Below, piece after piece: positions 43,555 to 52,170 of a DNA stretch of 64,000 bases. Below the pieces are notes generated by a model. That model did not search any database, was not told where the DNA came from, and saw nothing but the letters and a program-made list of their open reading frames with translations. This stretch comes from Bradyrhizobium tropiciagri. GTDB lineage: Bacteria; Pseudomonadota; Alphaproteobacteria; Rhizobiales; Xanthobacteraceae. The DNA lies in NCBI RefSeq assembly GCF_001189845.1, contig NZ_LFLZ01000017.1, positions 1 to 64,000 of the forward strand. Direction: 5' to 3'. Each line of letters begins with the position of its first letter. Position 1 is the stretch's first letter. A program made the position numbers and the translations under genes.

Positions 43555-46500
43555 ACCGCGTCAGCACGATGGGAGAATTGGCTGCTTCGCTCTCTCACGA
43601 AATCCTGCATCCGATCGCAACCGCCCGCAACAATGCTCGTACGGGGATGCGGCTCTTGGAATTGAATCCACCGAATCTGGGTGAGGTCAGGGAAGCGATC
43701 GCTTGTGTTGTCAGGGACGCAGACCGAGCCAGGGACATCGTCGTGCGAATGCGTGATCACGTCAGAAAAGCGCCACCGCGAAAGGAGCGCTTTGATCTCA
43801 ATACGGCGATCAACGAAGTGCTCGTATTGGCGCAAAGCGTGACCCAGAGGAATGGCGTTTCGATCCAGACGCGGCTTGCGGATGGATTGCTTCCGGCTCT
43901 GGGAGATCGCATTCAGCTGCAACAGGTCTTGTTGAACCTGATTCTGAACGCGACTGAAGCAATGGGCTCGGTTGAGGAGGAGGGGCGCCAGCTGGTGATC
44001 AGCACCGAGCAGCACCAGGCAGGCGCCCTCGTGGCCGTACGCGATTTCGGACCTGGCATTGATCCGGCGCATCTAGATCGAGTGTTCGACGCGTTCTACA
44101 CGACGAAGTCCAGTGGAACAGGCATGGGGCTTTCGATATGCCGCTCCATCATCAATGCTCATGGGGGCAAGCTATGGGCGGAAGCGAACGAGCCTCGCGG
44201 GGCTTTGTTTCAGTTCACCGTACCCGGAGCTAAAAGAGAGATCGCGAGCACGAATGCCGGAGGCTGATGGATGGTGCAGCATTCACTGAACAGCGTGTAC
44301 TCGGATGGCAGCTCTCAGATCCTCTGGGGAGACGGGGAACGCGTCTTTCGTCGCGGCTGGCGCGTCGACTATGACGGTAAGCCGCGCGCCGTGCTGCTCG
44401 TTGCTCCTGCCGCCGACCACCCGTCTCGCTCGACCTTCGACCATTTCAGTCACGAATACGAACTGAGGGACGAACTCGATAGTACGTGGGCGGTGCGGCC
44501 ATTGGAGCTCGTGCGCGAAGCCAATCGAACCATGCTGGTGCTCGACGATGCGGACGGCGAGCCGCTCGAGATGTTGCTTGGCGCGCCGATGGATATGGGG
44601 CGCTTCCTGGGCCTCGGCTGCACGATTGCCTCGGCTCTGGGTAAGCTTCACCAGCGCGGCCTCATCCATAAAGATGTCAAGCCGAGCAACATGCTGCTCA
44701 ACGTGGCGACCGGCGAGGTCCGGCTGACCGGGTTCGGCATTGCGTCGCGTTTCGCGCGCGAACGCCAGTCGCCTAACCCTCCCGAGACGATCGCCGGCAC
44801 GCTTGCCTACATGGCGCCGGAACAGACTGGGCGGATGAATCGGTCCATCGATTGTCGGAGCGACCTCTACGCGCTCGGCGTCACCTTTTATCAAATGCTC
44901 ACCGGCGCTTTACCGTTTGTCGCTGCGGAGCCAATGGAATGGGTGCACTGCCATCTCGCCAGGCGGCCGGTGCCGCCGGCCGAGCGGCTGAAGGAAATTC
45001 CCGGCGCCATTTCAGCGATTGTGATGAAGCTGCTCGCGAAGAGAGCCGAGGACCGCTATCAGACCGCCGCCGGTCTCGAGCACGATCTTCGACACTGCCT
45101 GATCGAATGGCAGGCACAGGGCCGGATCGACGACTTTCCGCTGGGCGAACACGACACGCCCGACCGGCTCGTGATTCCCGAGAAGCTCTACGGACGGCGA
45201 CGCGAGGTCGAGACCTTGCTCGCCTCCTTCGATCGTGTTGTCAACGGTGGCCCCCCGGAATTGGTCCTGGTCTCGGGCTATTCCGGCGTGGGCAAATCCT
45301 CGGTCGTCAACGAGATCCAGCCGGTGCTAGTACCGCCGCGCGGCCTGTTCGCCTCCGGCAAATTCGATCAGCTTAAACGCGACATTCCCTACGCGACGCT
45401 TGCACAAGCCTTTCAGAGCCTGATCCGATCGCTGCTCGGCAAAAGCGAAGCCGACCTCACAGCTTGGCGCGATGCCTTGCAGGACGCGCTGGGACCGAAC
45501 GCAGGACTGATGGTGGATCTCGTTCCCGAGCTGAGGCTCCTCATCGGAGAACCGCCGCCGGTCGTTGAGCTTCCGCCGCAGGACGCGCAGCGGCGCTTCC
45601 AGTTGGTGTTTCGGCAGTTCATCGGCGTCTTCGCTCGACCGGAACATCCCCTGGCGCTGTTCCTCGATGACCTGCAATGGCTCGACGCGGCGACGCTCGA
45701 CCTTCTGGAAGACCTGTTGAGCCGGTCCGATCTCCGCAATCTCCTCCTCATCGGCGCCTTCCGCGATAACGAAGTCACCTCAGCGCATCCGCTCATGTGC
45801 AAGCTGGAGGCGATCCGCGCAACCGGAAGGGTGCAGGATATCAAACTTGCTCCGCTGACAACCGAACACCTGGGGGAACTTGTCGCGGACTCGCTCCGCT
45901 GCGACGCGGAGCGGGCCGCCCCGCTTGCAAAGTTGGTGCACACGAAAACCGACGGCAATCCGTTCTTCGTGATCCAGTTTCTCCACGTGCTCGCCGATGA
46001 GGGGCTGCTGGCCTTCGATTGCGCGCGGGCATGCTGGTCCTGGGACCTTGGTGGCATTCGCGCCAAACGATACACCGACAACATCGTTGAGCTTCTGGCC
46101 GGGAGGCTGACGCAGCTATCGCTTGAGACGCAGGACGCATTACGGCATCTCGCTTGCCTCGGCAATGCCGCCGACGTCGCGATGCTTTCGATCGTTCTGG
46201 GAACCTCTGAGGAAGAGGTGCACGCAGCTCTGTGGGAAGCCCGGAGACAACAATTGATTGATCGTTTCGATCGCTTCTACAAGTTCGCTCACGATCGGAT
46301 GCAGGAGGCCGCCTATGCGCTAATCCCGATAGGGTCGCGCGCCGGGGCACATTTGACAATTGGACGGCTGCTCGCGGCGCATATTCCATCAGAGAAGCGC
46401 GACGATGCAATATTCGAGATCGTTGGCCAGCTCAACCGCGGCGCGCCGCTAATCACTTCACAGGACGAACGCGAGCAGCTCGCAGGGCTGAATCTGGCCG

Positions 46501-49500
46501 CCGGCAAGCGCGCTAAGGCTTCGTCGGCCCATGCTTCCACGCTCAAATATTGTACCACAGGCGTGGCGCTGCTGACGGACGATTGCTGGGAGCGTCGGCA
46601 TGAGCTCATCTTCACGTTAGAGTTGCTCCGGGCAGAATGCGAATTCCTGACCGGCGAGTTGGGCGATGCAAATGAACGCCTGGCTGCGCTTGCAACGCGT
46701 GCCGCCAATCCGGTTGAACGCGCGACCGTTGCGTGTTTGCGCATGGACGTGCACACGATGTTCGGCAGGAATATTGATGCGGTCGCCGTGGCCCTCGAAT
46801 ATTTCGGTCAACTGGGTATCGAATGGTCGCCGCATCCAACGGAAGAGGAGGCCCGATGCGAGTATGGGCGAATTTGGTCAAAGCTTGGCGAACGCTCGAT
46901 CGAGGATCTGAGCAAACTTCCGTTGGTGAGTGACCCGGCATCTCTCGCAACATTCGATGTCTTGGTCAGGCTCGGGGCGCCGGCACGATTCACGGATATG
47001 AATCTCTATTCATTGGCGGCCTGCCGCGGCGTCAATCTCAGTCTGGAGCACGGCAACTGCGACGCTTCTTGCATCACCTACATCCGAGTTGGGATGCTCG
47101 CTGGCCCGTCGTTTGGTGATTACCAGACCGGGTATCGCTTTGCCCGGCTCGGCTACGAGCTGAGCGAAGGATGCAAATCGAAGCGCTTTCAGGCCACAGC
47201 ATATCAGATCTTCGGTCTGGTTACACCTTGGACGAAACACGTGAAGACGGGCCGAGATCTGCTGCGACGCGCGGTCACGTCGGCCGATCAGATCGGCGAT
47301 CTTACCATTGCGGCGTTCAGTTGGAGCCAACTGGTAACCCACATGGTGGCGGCGGGAGATCCGCTTGTTGACGTGCAACGGGAGGTCGAGGGCTGTCTCG
47401 CGTTTATGCAGAGGACGCGGATGGGCCATTGGCCTAATGTTGTCGCTGCCCAGCTTGCATTGGTCAGGATGTTGCGAGGGTTGACGCGAACGTTCGGTTC
47501 CCTGGACGGCGACGAATTCGACGAGAATCAAGTGGTACGCCTGCTATCCAGCAATCCAAATCTGACGCTTGCCGCCTGCTGGTATTGGATTCAGAAGCTG
47601 CAGGCGTGCTTTTTTGCCGGAGACTACGCCAATGCTGTTGAAGCATCATCCGAGGCACAACGGCTAGTGTGGACCGTGACGTCGTACGTCGAAAGCGCGG
47701 AATATCAATTCTATGCTGCGCTCTCCCATGCAGCACTTTACGACGCCGCGCCCGCCGAGCAACGGCAGCAGCATGTCGATGCACTGGCCGGTCATCACCA
47801 GCAGCTCCGCGTGTGGGAGGCCAATTGCCCGGAGAATTTCGAGAACCGCGCTGCCCTGGTCGGCGCGGAGATCGCCCGGATCGAAGGCCGCGTGCTTGAT
47901 GCCGAGCAGTTGTATGAACAGGCCATCCGCTCGGCGCGAGACAACGGCTTTGTCCACAACGAGGCGCTCGCCTACGAGCTGGCCGCCCACTTCTACTTGG
48001 CGCGCGGCTTCCAGGAGATCGCGCATCTCTACCTAAAAAACGCGCGGGATGGCTATCTCCGATGGGGCGCCGACGGAAAGGTGCGGCAACTCGACCAACT
48101 CCATCCGCAGCTGAGGAGGGACAAGCGTGCGCCGGCTCCAGCGGGCACGATCGAAGCGCCCGTCGAAAATCTCGATCTCGGGACGATGATCGAAGTCTCG
48201 CAAGCGCTCTCTGGCGAGATCGTGCTGGAAAAGCTCATTGACAAACTCATGCGCGCGGCCCTCGAGCACGCCGGCGCCGAACGAGGTCTCTTGATTGTCC
48301 TGCAAGGTGATGAGTTGCGGCTACAAGCGGAAGCGGTCGCTAGTGGAGACAACGTAAAAGTGCATCTGCGGGACGGGTCCTGCAGCACGGCGGCGTTGCC
48401 GGAGTCTTTGGTTCGTTACGTAGCGCGCGCCCGCGAGACTGTGCTTCTCGACGATGCTTCAGCTCAGCATGCATTTTCTGGCGATCCTTATATTCTTCAG
48501 AGTCCTGTCCGTTCCATTCTCAGCATACCGCTGATCAATCAGGGAAAGCTCACGGCGGTTCTCTACCTTGAGAACAATCTGACGACGAACGTTTTCACAC
48601 CTGACCGGATCGCGTTATTGAAGGTGCTTGCGTCGCAAGCGGCAATCTCGCTCGAAAATTCGCGGCTTTATCACGACGTCGCGGATCGAGAAGGGAAAAT
48701 TCAGCACCTGGTCGACGCCAACATCATCGGCATATTCATTGCCCGCGAAGGCCGGATTCTGGAGGCCAATGACGCATTTCTACGCATCCTGGGATATGAC
48801 CGTGAGGACCTGGCTTGGGGACGCGTGCGCTGGGCCGACCTCAGTCCCCCCGAATGGCGCGAGCGCGACCTGCTCACGCGGGCACTGCTGGATTCAACAG
48901 GGATCGCTCCGCCATTCGAGAAGGAGTATCTTCGGAAAGATGGAAGCCGCGTTCCGGTGCTTGTTGGCGCTACGCTTTTCAAACAAGGCGGGGGCGAGGG
49001 CGTCGCATTTGTCCTCGATCTGACCGAGCGAAAGCGGGCGGAGGAGGTGCTGCGTGACAGCGAGCGAAGTTTGCGGTCAGCAATTGACGGAATACCGGGT
49101 CTCGTTGGGTTCCTGGCCCCGAATGGTGAGGTCGAAGCCGTCAATCACCAAATCCTCGAGTATTGCGGACAGTCGCTGGAGGAGTTGAGGAATTGGGGAA
49201 CAAACGGAACGGTACACCCCGACGATCTTCCCCATGTCGCCGAAGTGTTCACAAAATCGATCGCCTCAGGGATTCCGTACCACCTCGAACAACGCGTGCG
49301 ACGCTTCGACGGGGAATATCGGTGGTTTGACAACCGCGGCGTGCCACTTCGCGATGCTTCTGGGCGTATTACCCGTTGGTATGTTCTCCTGACAGACATC
49401 GAGGATCGCACGCAGGCGTTGGCGCGATTGCGGGAGATGGAATCGGATTTCGCGCACATGAACCGCGTCAGCACGATGGGAGAATTGGCTGCTTCGCTGT

Positions 49501-50152
49501 CTCACGAAATCCTGCATCCGATCGCGACCGCTCGCAACAACGCTCGTGCGGGGATGCGCTTCTTGGAGATGAATCCTCCGAATCTAGGTGAAGTCAGGGA
49601 AGCGTTCGCTTGTGTTGTCAGGGACGCCGACCGAGCCAAGGACATCGTCGTACGAATGCGCGATCACGTCAGGAAAGCGCCACCGCGAAAAGAACGCTTT
49701 GATCTTAATGCGGCGATCAACGAAGTGCTTGTATTGGCGCAAAGCGTGACCTACAGGAATCGTGTTTCGGTCCAGACCCGGCTTGCGGATGGATTACTTC
49801 CGGTTCTGGGGGATCGCATTCAGCTGCAGCAAGTCTTGCTGAACCTGATTTTGAACGCGGCTGAAGCAATGGGCGCGATTGAGAAGAGGGCTAGAAGGCT
49901 GTTGATCAGCACTGAGCAGCACCAGGCAGGCGCCCTCGTGGCCGTACGCGATTCCGGGCCAGGCATTGATCCGGCCGATCTCGATAGAGTCTTCGACGCG
50001 TTCTACACCACGAAGTCTACCGGGACAGGCATGGGGCTGTCGATATGCCGCTCCATCATCCATGCTCATGGGGGCAAGCTATGGGCGGAAGCGAACGAAC
50101 CTCGCGGCGCTGTGCTTCAGTTCACCTTGCCGGCAACCCAAGAGGACTCATG
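37981..50152. repeat. tandem duplication of a 6-kb sensor gene
   Basis: Sequence from 37981 is repeated from 44277 starting just inside the start codon. Identity is very high over the kinase-like and AAA parts (first about 2 kb) and again over the HisKA/HATPase part. The TPR region about 40400-41500 versus 46700-47800 is clearly more divergent, and the PAS section is not collinear. Unit boundaries are 37981-44267 and 44277-50152. Confidence 0.85.
43431..44267 (+). CDS. histidine kinase part of sensor copy 1, separated by the frameshift
   Basis: The frame continues copy 1 after the -1 shift: PAS end (WYGTNTDIEDRTQALARLRE), HisKA with GELAASLSHEILHPIATARN (phospho-accepting His), and HATPase with VLLNLILNATEAMG (N box), VRDFGPGIDP (G1) and GTGMGLSICRSIINAHGGKL (G2). 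In-frame sequence is open from about 43392, but no ribosome site precedes the GTG at 43431. It is therefore more likely part of a broken gene than an independent kinase, unless the missing base is a sequencing error. Confidence 0.7.
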   Translation: MEPSRDDTGRTVAWYGTNTDIEDRTQALARLREMESDFAHMNRVSTMGELAASLSHEILHPIATARNNARTGMRLLELNPPNLGEVREAIACVVRDADRARDIVVRMRDHVRKAPPRKERFDLNTAINEVLVLAQSVTQRNGVSIQTRLADGLLPALGDRIQLQQVLLNLILNATEAMGSVEEEGRQLVISTEQHQAGALVAVRDFGPGIDPAHLDRVFDAFYTTKSSGTGMGLSICRSIINAHGGKLWAEANEPRGALFQFTVPGAKREIASTNAGG

Positions 50153-50153
50153 A
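44271..50153 (+). CDS. giant hybrid sensor protein, copy 2 (kinase-like/AAA/TPR/GAF/PAS/histidine kinase)
   Basis: The 1960-aa protein is the intact tandem paralog. Domains are: kinase-like 1-270 (LIHKDVKPSNMLLN, LTGFGIASRFARERQ), AAA ATPase about 300-620 (Walker A GYSGVGKSS near 337), helical TPR-like region about 700-1280, GAF about 1302-1467, PAS about 1474-1590, a second PAS about 1600-1710 different from those of copy 1, HisKA with SLSHEILHP near residue 1745, and HATPase to the end. The kinase-like domain keeps HKD and PSN but lacks the VAIK lysine and has GFG in place of DFG, so it may be catalytically weak. The response regulator at 50148-50540 converges on its stop. Confidence 0.9.
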   Translation: MVQHSLNSVYSDGSSQILWGDGERVFRRGWRVDYDGKPRAVLLVAPAADHPSRSTFDHFSHEYELRDELDSTWAVRPLELVREANRTMLVLDDADGEPLEMLLGAPMDMGRFLGLGCTIASALGKLHQRGLIHKDVKPSNMLLNVATGEVRLTGFGIASRFARERQSPNPPETIAGTLAYMAPEQTGRMNRSIDCRSDLYALGVTFYQMLTGALPFVAAEPMEWVHCHLARRPVPPAERLKEIPGAISAIVMKLLAKRAEDRYQTAAGLEHDLRHCLIEWQAQGRIDDFPLGEHDTPDRLVIPEKLYGRRREVETLLASFDRVVNGGPPELVLVSGYSGVGKSSVVNEIQPVLVPPRGLFASGKFDQLKRDIPYATLAQAFQSLIRSLLGKSEADLTAWRDALQDALGPNAGLMVDLVPELRLLIGEPPPVVELPPQDAQRRFQLVFRQFIGVFARPEHPLALFLDDLQWLDAATLDLLEDLLSRSDLRNLLLIGAFRDNEVTSAHPLMCKLEAIRATGRVQDIKLAPLTTEHLGELVADSLRCDAERAAPLAKLVHTKTDGNPFFVIQFLHVLADEGLLAFDCARACWSWDLGGIRAKRYTDNIVELLAGRLTQLSLETQDALRHLACLGNAADVAMLSIVLGTSEEEVHAALWEARRQQLIDRFDRFYKFAHDRMQEAAYALIPIGSRAGAHLTIGRLLAAHIPSEKRDDAIFEIVGQLNRGAPLITSQDEREQLAGLNLAAGKRAKASSAHASTLKYCTTGVALLTDDCWERRHELIFTLELLRAECEFLTGELGDANERLAALATRAANPVERATVACLRMDVHTMFGRNIDAVAVALEYFGQLGIEWSPHPTEEEARCEYGRIWSKLGERSIEDLSKLPLVSDPASLATFDVLVRLGAPARFTDMNLYSLAACRGVNLSLEHGNCDASCITYIRVGMLAGPSFGDYQTGYRFARLGYELSEGCKSKRFQATAYQIFGLVTPWTKHVKTGRDLLRRAVTSADQIGDLTIAAFSWSQLVTHMVAAGDPLVDVQREVEGCLAFMQRTRMGHWPNVVAAQLALVRMLRGLTRTFGSLDGDEFDENQVVRLLSSNPNLTLAACWYWIQKLQACFFAGDYANAVEASSEAQRLVWTVTSYVESAEYQFYAALSHAALYDAAPAEQRQQHVDALAGHHQQLRVWEANCPENFENRAALVGAEIARIEGRVLDAEQLYEQAIRSARDNGFVHNEALAYELAAHFYLARGFQEIAHLYLKNARDGYLRWGADGKVRQLDQLHPQLRRDKRAPAPAGTIEAPVENLDLGTMIEVSQALSGEIVLEKLIDKLMRAALEHAGAERGLLIVLQGDELRLQAEAVASGDNVKVHLRDGSCSTAALPESLVRYVARARETVLLDDASAQHAFSGDPYILQSPVRSILSIPLINQGKLTAVLYLENNLTTNVFTPDRIALLKVLASQAAISLENSRLYHDVADREGKIQHLVDANIIGIFIAREGRILEANDAFLRILGYDREDLAWGRVRWADLSPPEWRERDLLTRALLDSTGIAPPFEKEYLRKDGSRVPVLVGATLFKQGGGEGVAFVLDLTERKRAEEVLRDSERSLRSAIDGIPGLVGFLAPNGEVEAVNHQILEYCGQSLEELRNWGTNGTVHPDDLPHVAEVFTKSIASGIPYHLEQRVRRFDGEYRWFDNRGVPLRDASGRITRWYVLLTDIEDRTQALARLREMESDFAHMNRVSTMGELAASLSHEILHPIATARNNARAGMRFLEMNPPNLGEVREAFACVVRDADRAKDIVVRMRDHVRKAPPRKERFDLNAAINEVLVLAQSVTYRNRVSVQTRLADGLLPVLGDRIQLQQVLLNLILNAAEAMGAIEKRARRLLISTEQHQAGALVAVRDSGPGIDPADLDRVFDAFYTTKSTGTGMGLSICRSIIHAHGGKLWAEANEPRGAVLQFTLPATQEDS

Positions 50154-50540
50154 ATTGTCTTCGATCGGCGTATCGGGCTGCAGAGCCGAACGCAAGCAGC
50201 GTTCGAGATGGTTGTCGTCGAGTGGCTTGCTGAGGTAGTAAATAACGCCATTCTTCAGGGCCCGATCCCTGGCAACCTCATCGGGATACGCGGTAATGAG
50301 GATCGTCGGGATCGCGTGTCCTGCATCGAGCAAATGGCTGTGTAGCTCGAATCCGGTCATTCCGGGCATGTTAACGTCGGCGATCAAGCAGCTGGTTTCA
50401 GCCAAGAGATGCGATGCTAGGAAATCGGCTGCCGACGGAAACGCTTCGACAGTGTAGCCAAGCAGCATTACCAGCTTTCGCATTGACTCGCGAAAGGGCT
50501 GATCATCATCGACGATTGATATCAATCTACTATTCAACAT
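50148..50540 (-). CDS. single-domain response regulator (receiver only)
   Basis: The 130-aa protein starts MLNSRLISIVDDDQPFRESM. The acidic pocket is VDDD, the phospho-acceptor is in CLIADVNMPGMTGFEL, and the conserved Thr and Lys are in ILITAYPD and YYLSKPLDD. There is no output domain. It converges with sensor copy 2, sharing the TCATGA stop region, and is divergent from the FixJ-type gene. It probably receives phosphate from one of the sensor kinases. An upstream ATG at 50564 is possible. Confidence 0.88.
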   Translation of the reverse strand: MLNSRLISIVDDDQPFRESMRKLVMLLGYTVEAFPSAADFLASHLLAETSCLIADVNMPGMTGFELHSHLLDAGHAIPTILITAYPDEVARDRALKNGVIYYLSKPLDDNHLERCLRSALQPDTPIEDNS

Positions 50541-50597
50541 CGCGGATTCCGGGCACTGCAGCATACTGGCGAGGCAACACCTCGCGCAGCATGGAAC

Positions 50598-50652
50598 TGT
50601 CGCAGTGTCAGCGACAATCCCGAATAACGCAATGCCCGTAGCGCTAAGCGAT
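50598..50652. promoter_or_regulatory. intergenic dyads between divergent response regulator genes
   Basis: TGTCGC (50598-50603) and GCGACA (50611-50616) form an inverted repeat. GCGCTAAGCGAT (50641-50652) occurs again, as reverse complement, at 51553-51564 on the other side of the FixJ-type gene. Both lie in the 225-bp region between the two divergent starts. The regulatory role is inferred. Confidence 0.4.
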
Positions 50653-50764
50653 AGCTCAGGTCTTCGCCGATTCGCCTAGGCAACAGTTACTGTTCATCCC
50701 GAAAGTTTGTAAGTAGAATAGCGCCATTGGGAAGAATGCAGTACTCTTTCGCAGGATACCAGGA

Positions 50765-51391
50765 ATGGCCGACGCAAATCCCAGTGTCTTGGTCATCGAT
50801 GACGATCCCGAGTTTCGCGATTCGGTCGCGCGGCTGTTGCGGACCATCGGCCTCGACGCCCGGCAATTTTCGTCTGTTCCCGAGTTTCTCAAGGCCGATC
50901 CGCCGGAGGGGCCTACTTGCCTCGTACTCGATGTGAGAATGCCGGGGCAAAGCGGTCTTGACCTTCAGCGCGAGCTCACCGCTGCAAACAGACAAGTGCC
51001 GATCATCTTCATCACAGCCCACGCCGACGTGCCGATGACGGTGCAAGCGATGAAGGGCGGTGCCTTAGAGTTCCTCACAAAGCCATTCCGTGATCAGGAC
51101 CTACTTGACGCCGTTGAGGCCGGCCTCGCTCGTGATCGTGCCCGTCGAGAGCGTGAAGGGGCTTTGGCTGCGCTCAGGGAGCGCTTCGATACGCTTAGCT
51201 CCCGCGAGCGGGACATCATGCTCCATGTCGTGGCCGGGCGCCTGAACAAGCAGATTGCCAACGATATCGGTATAGCCGAATCCACGGTGAAGGTGCATCG
51301 TACCAACCTGATGCGAAAGATGAAGGCGCGTTCGCTTCCCGAGCTCAGCCGGATGGCAGACATGCTCAATGTGAGACTACAGCATACATAA
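50765..51391 (+). CDS. FixJ/LuxR-type response regulator
   Basis: The 208-aa protein has an N-terminal receiver (VLVIDDDPEFRDSVARLLR, CLVLDVRMPGQSGLDLQ, FITAHADVPMTVQAMKGGA, EFLTKPFRDQDLL) and a C-terminal LuxR HTH (LSSRERDIMLHVVAGRLNKQ, IGIAESTVKVHRTNLMRKM). It is the natural DNA-binding partner for the preceding sensor kinases. Palindromic sequences on both sides of the gene share a 12-mer and may be its targets. Confidence 0.9.
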   Translation: MADANPSVLVIDDDPEFRDSVARLLRTIGLDARQFSSVPEFLKADPPEGPTCLVLDVRMPGQSGLDLQRELTAANRQVPIIFITAHADVPMTVQAMKGGALEFLTKPFRDQDLLDAVEAGLARDRARREREGALAALRERFDTLSSRERDIMLHVVAGRLNKQIANDIGIAESTVKVHRTNLMRKMKARSLPELSRMADMLNVRLQHT

Positions 51392-51525
51392 AGTTCCTCG
51401 GTTTGCGGGCATGCTGCTGTGCATTCGCGCGCGAGGGCGCTGTCCATCCGCGCAAGCTTCCATTTTTCGAGTTTTGCTGCGCCGCTGATTCCCCTTACGC
51501 GCGTTTCCAAACATTGGTTTCAGAG

Positions 51526-51586
51526 CGAGGTTCGCGCGCTCGCCTCTAAGCGATCGCTTAGCGCAAGCGACCATAAGCGAACCTCG
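51526..51586. promoter_or_regulatory. nested palindrome downstream of FixJ-type gene
   Basis: The outer arms CGAGGTTCGC (51526-51535) and GCGAACCTCG (51577-51586) are exact reverse complements. They enclose a perfect 16-bp palindrome CTAAGCGATCGCTTAG (51546-51561). The structure lies 135 bp after one regulator and 102 bp before the winged-helix gene. It could be an operator, a hairpin in RNA, or both; there is no T-run to mark a terminator. Confidence 0.5.
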
Positions 51587-51687
51587 GAGTACTTCCCGCG
51601 TAATCGACCGCAGCGCCCCAAGCCGCCAAATTACGTCTCATAGGGCTGTTGTCGGCATACCGTCTGAACCAAGCACGCGAGGTTATA

Positions 51688-52137
51688 ATGCACGCACTTA
51701 CCGAACGCTGGGCGCACCCCGAATCGGAAGTTGACGTAGAAGATGCCGTTCAACGTCGGGAAATGGACAAGGGAGTTTTCGAGAAGCGAACCGAATCAGC
51801 CGATGCCCCGGCAGCCAAGGTCTCATTCGGACCGTTTTGTCTGCTGCCGACCCAATTTCTTCTTTTGGAGGGCGACAAGGCCGTGCCTCTCGGAAGCCGT
51901 GCCCTGGAGATCCTCATTGCTTTGCTTGAACGGCGCGGCGCGCTGGTCAGCAAGCAGGATTTGACCGCTCGCGTGTGGCCCAATCTATTTGTGGACCCCT
52001 CCAACCTCACGGTCCATATGTCTGCATTACGTCGTGCGCTGCGGGACGGCCAGAACGGGAATCGGTTCATCGTCAACATTCACGGACGTGGCTACTGCTT
52101 CGTCGCCTCAGTCGATGTGTCGGGGGACGAGAACTGA
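51688..52137 (+). CDS. winged-helix (OmpR/CadC-type) DNA-binding protein
   Basis: The 149-aa protein starts MHALTERWAHPESEVD after CGAGGTTATA. Its C-terminal 100 residues form a Trans_reg_C winged helix: PFCLLPTQFLLLEGDKAVPL, GSRALEILIALLERRGALVS, KQDLTARVWPNLFVDPSNLT, VHMSALRRALRDG and NIHGRGYCFVA. No receiver or ATPase domain is attached. It lies just upstream of the efflux operon and is the likely regulator of it. Confidence 0.82.
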   Translation: MHALTERWAHPESEVDVEDAVQRREMDKGVFEKRTESADAPAAKVSFGPFCLLPTQFLLLEGDKAVPLGSRALEILIALLERRGALVSKQDLTARVWPNLFVDPSNLTVHMSALRRALRDGQNGNRFIVNIHGRGYCFVASVDVSGDEN

Positions 52138-52170
52138 GCGCGAGTGGCGAAATATCGCCGAGGTAGCACC

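Noticed and set aside
43431..44267. Independent stand-alone histidine kinase gene
   Set aside because: No ribosome site precedes the GTG, and the frame continues smoothly from sensor copy 1 after one missing base.
51526..51586. Rho-independent terminator of the FixJ-type gene
   Set aside because: The dyads are there but no T-run follows, and the stem is interrupted; kept as a possible operator instead.
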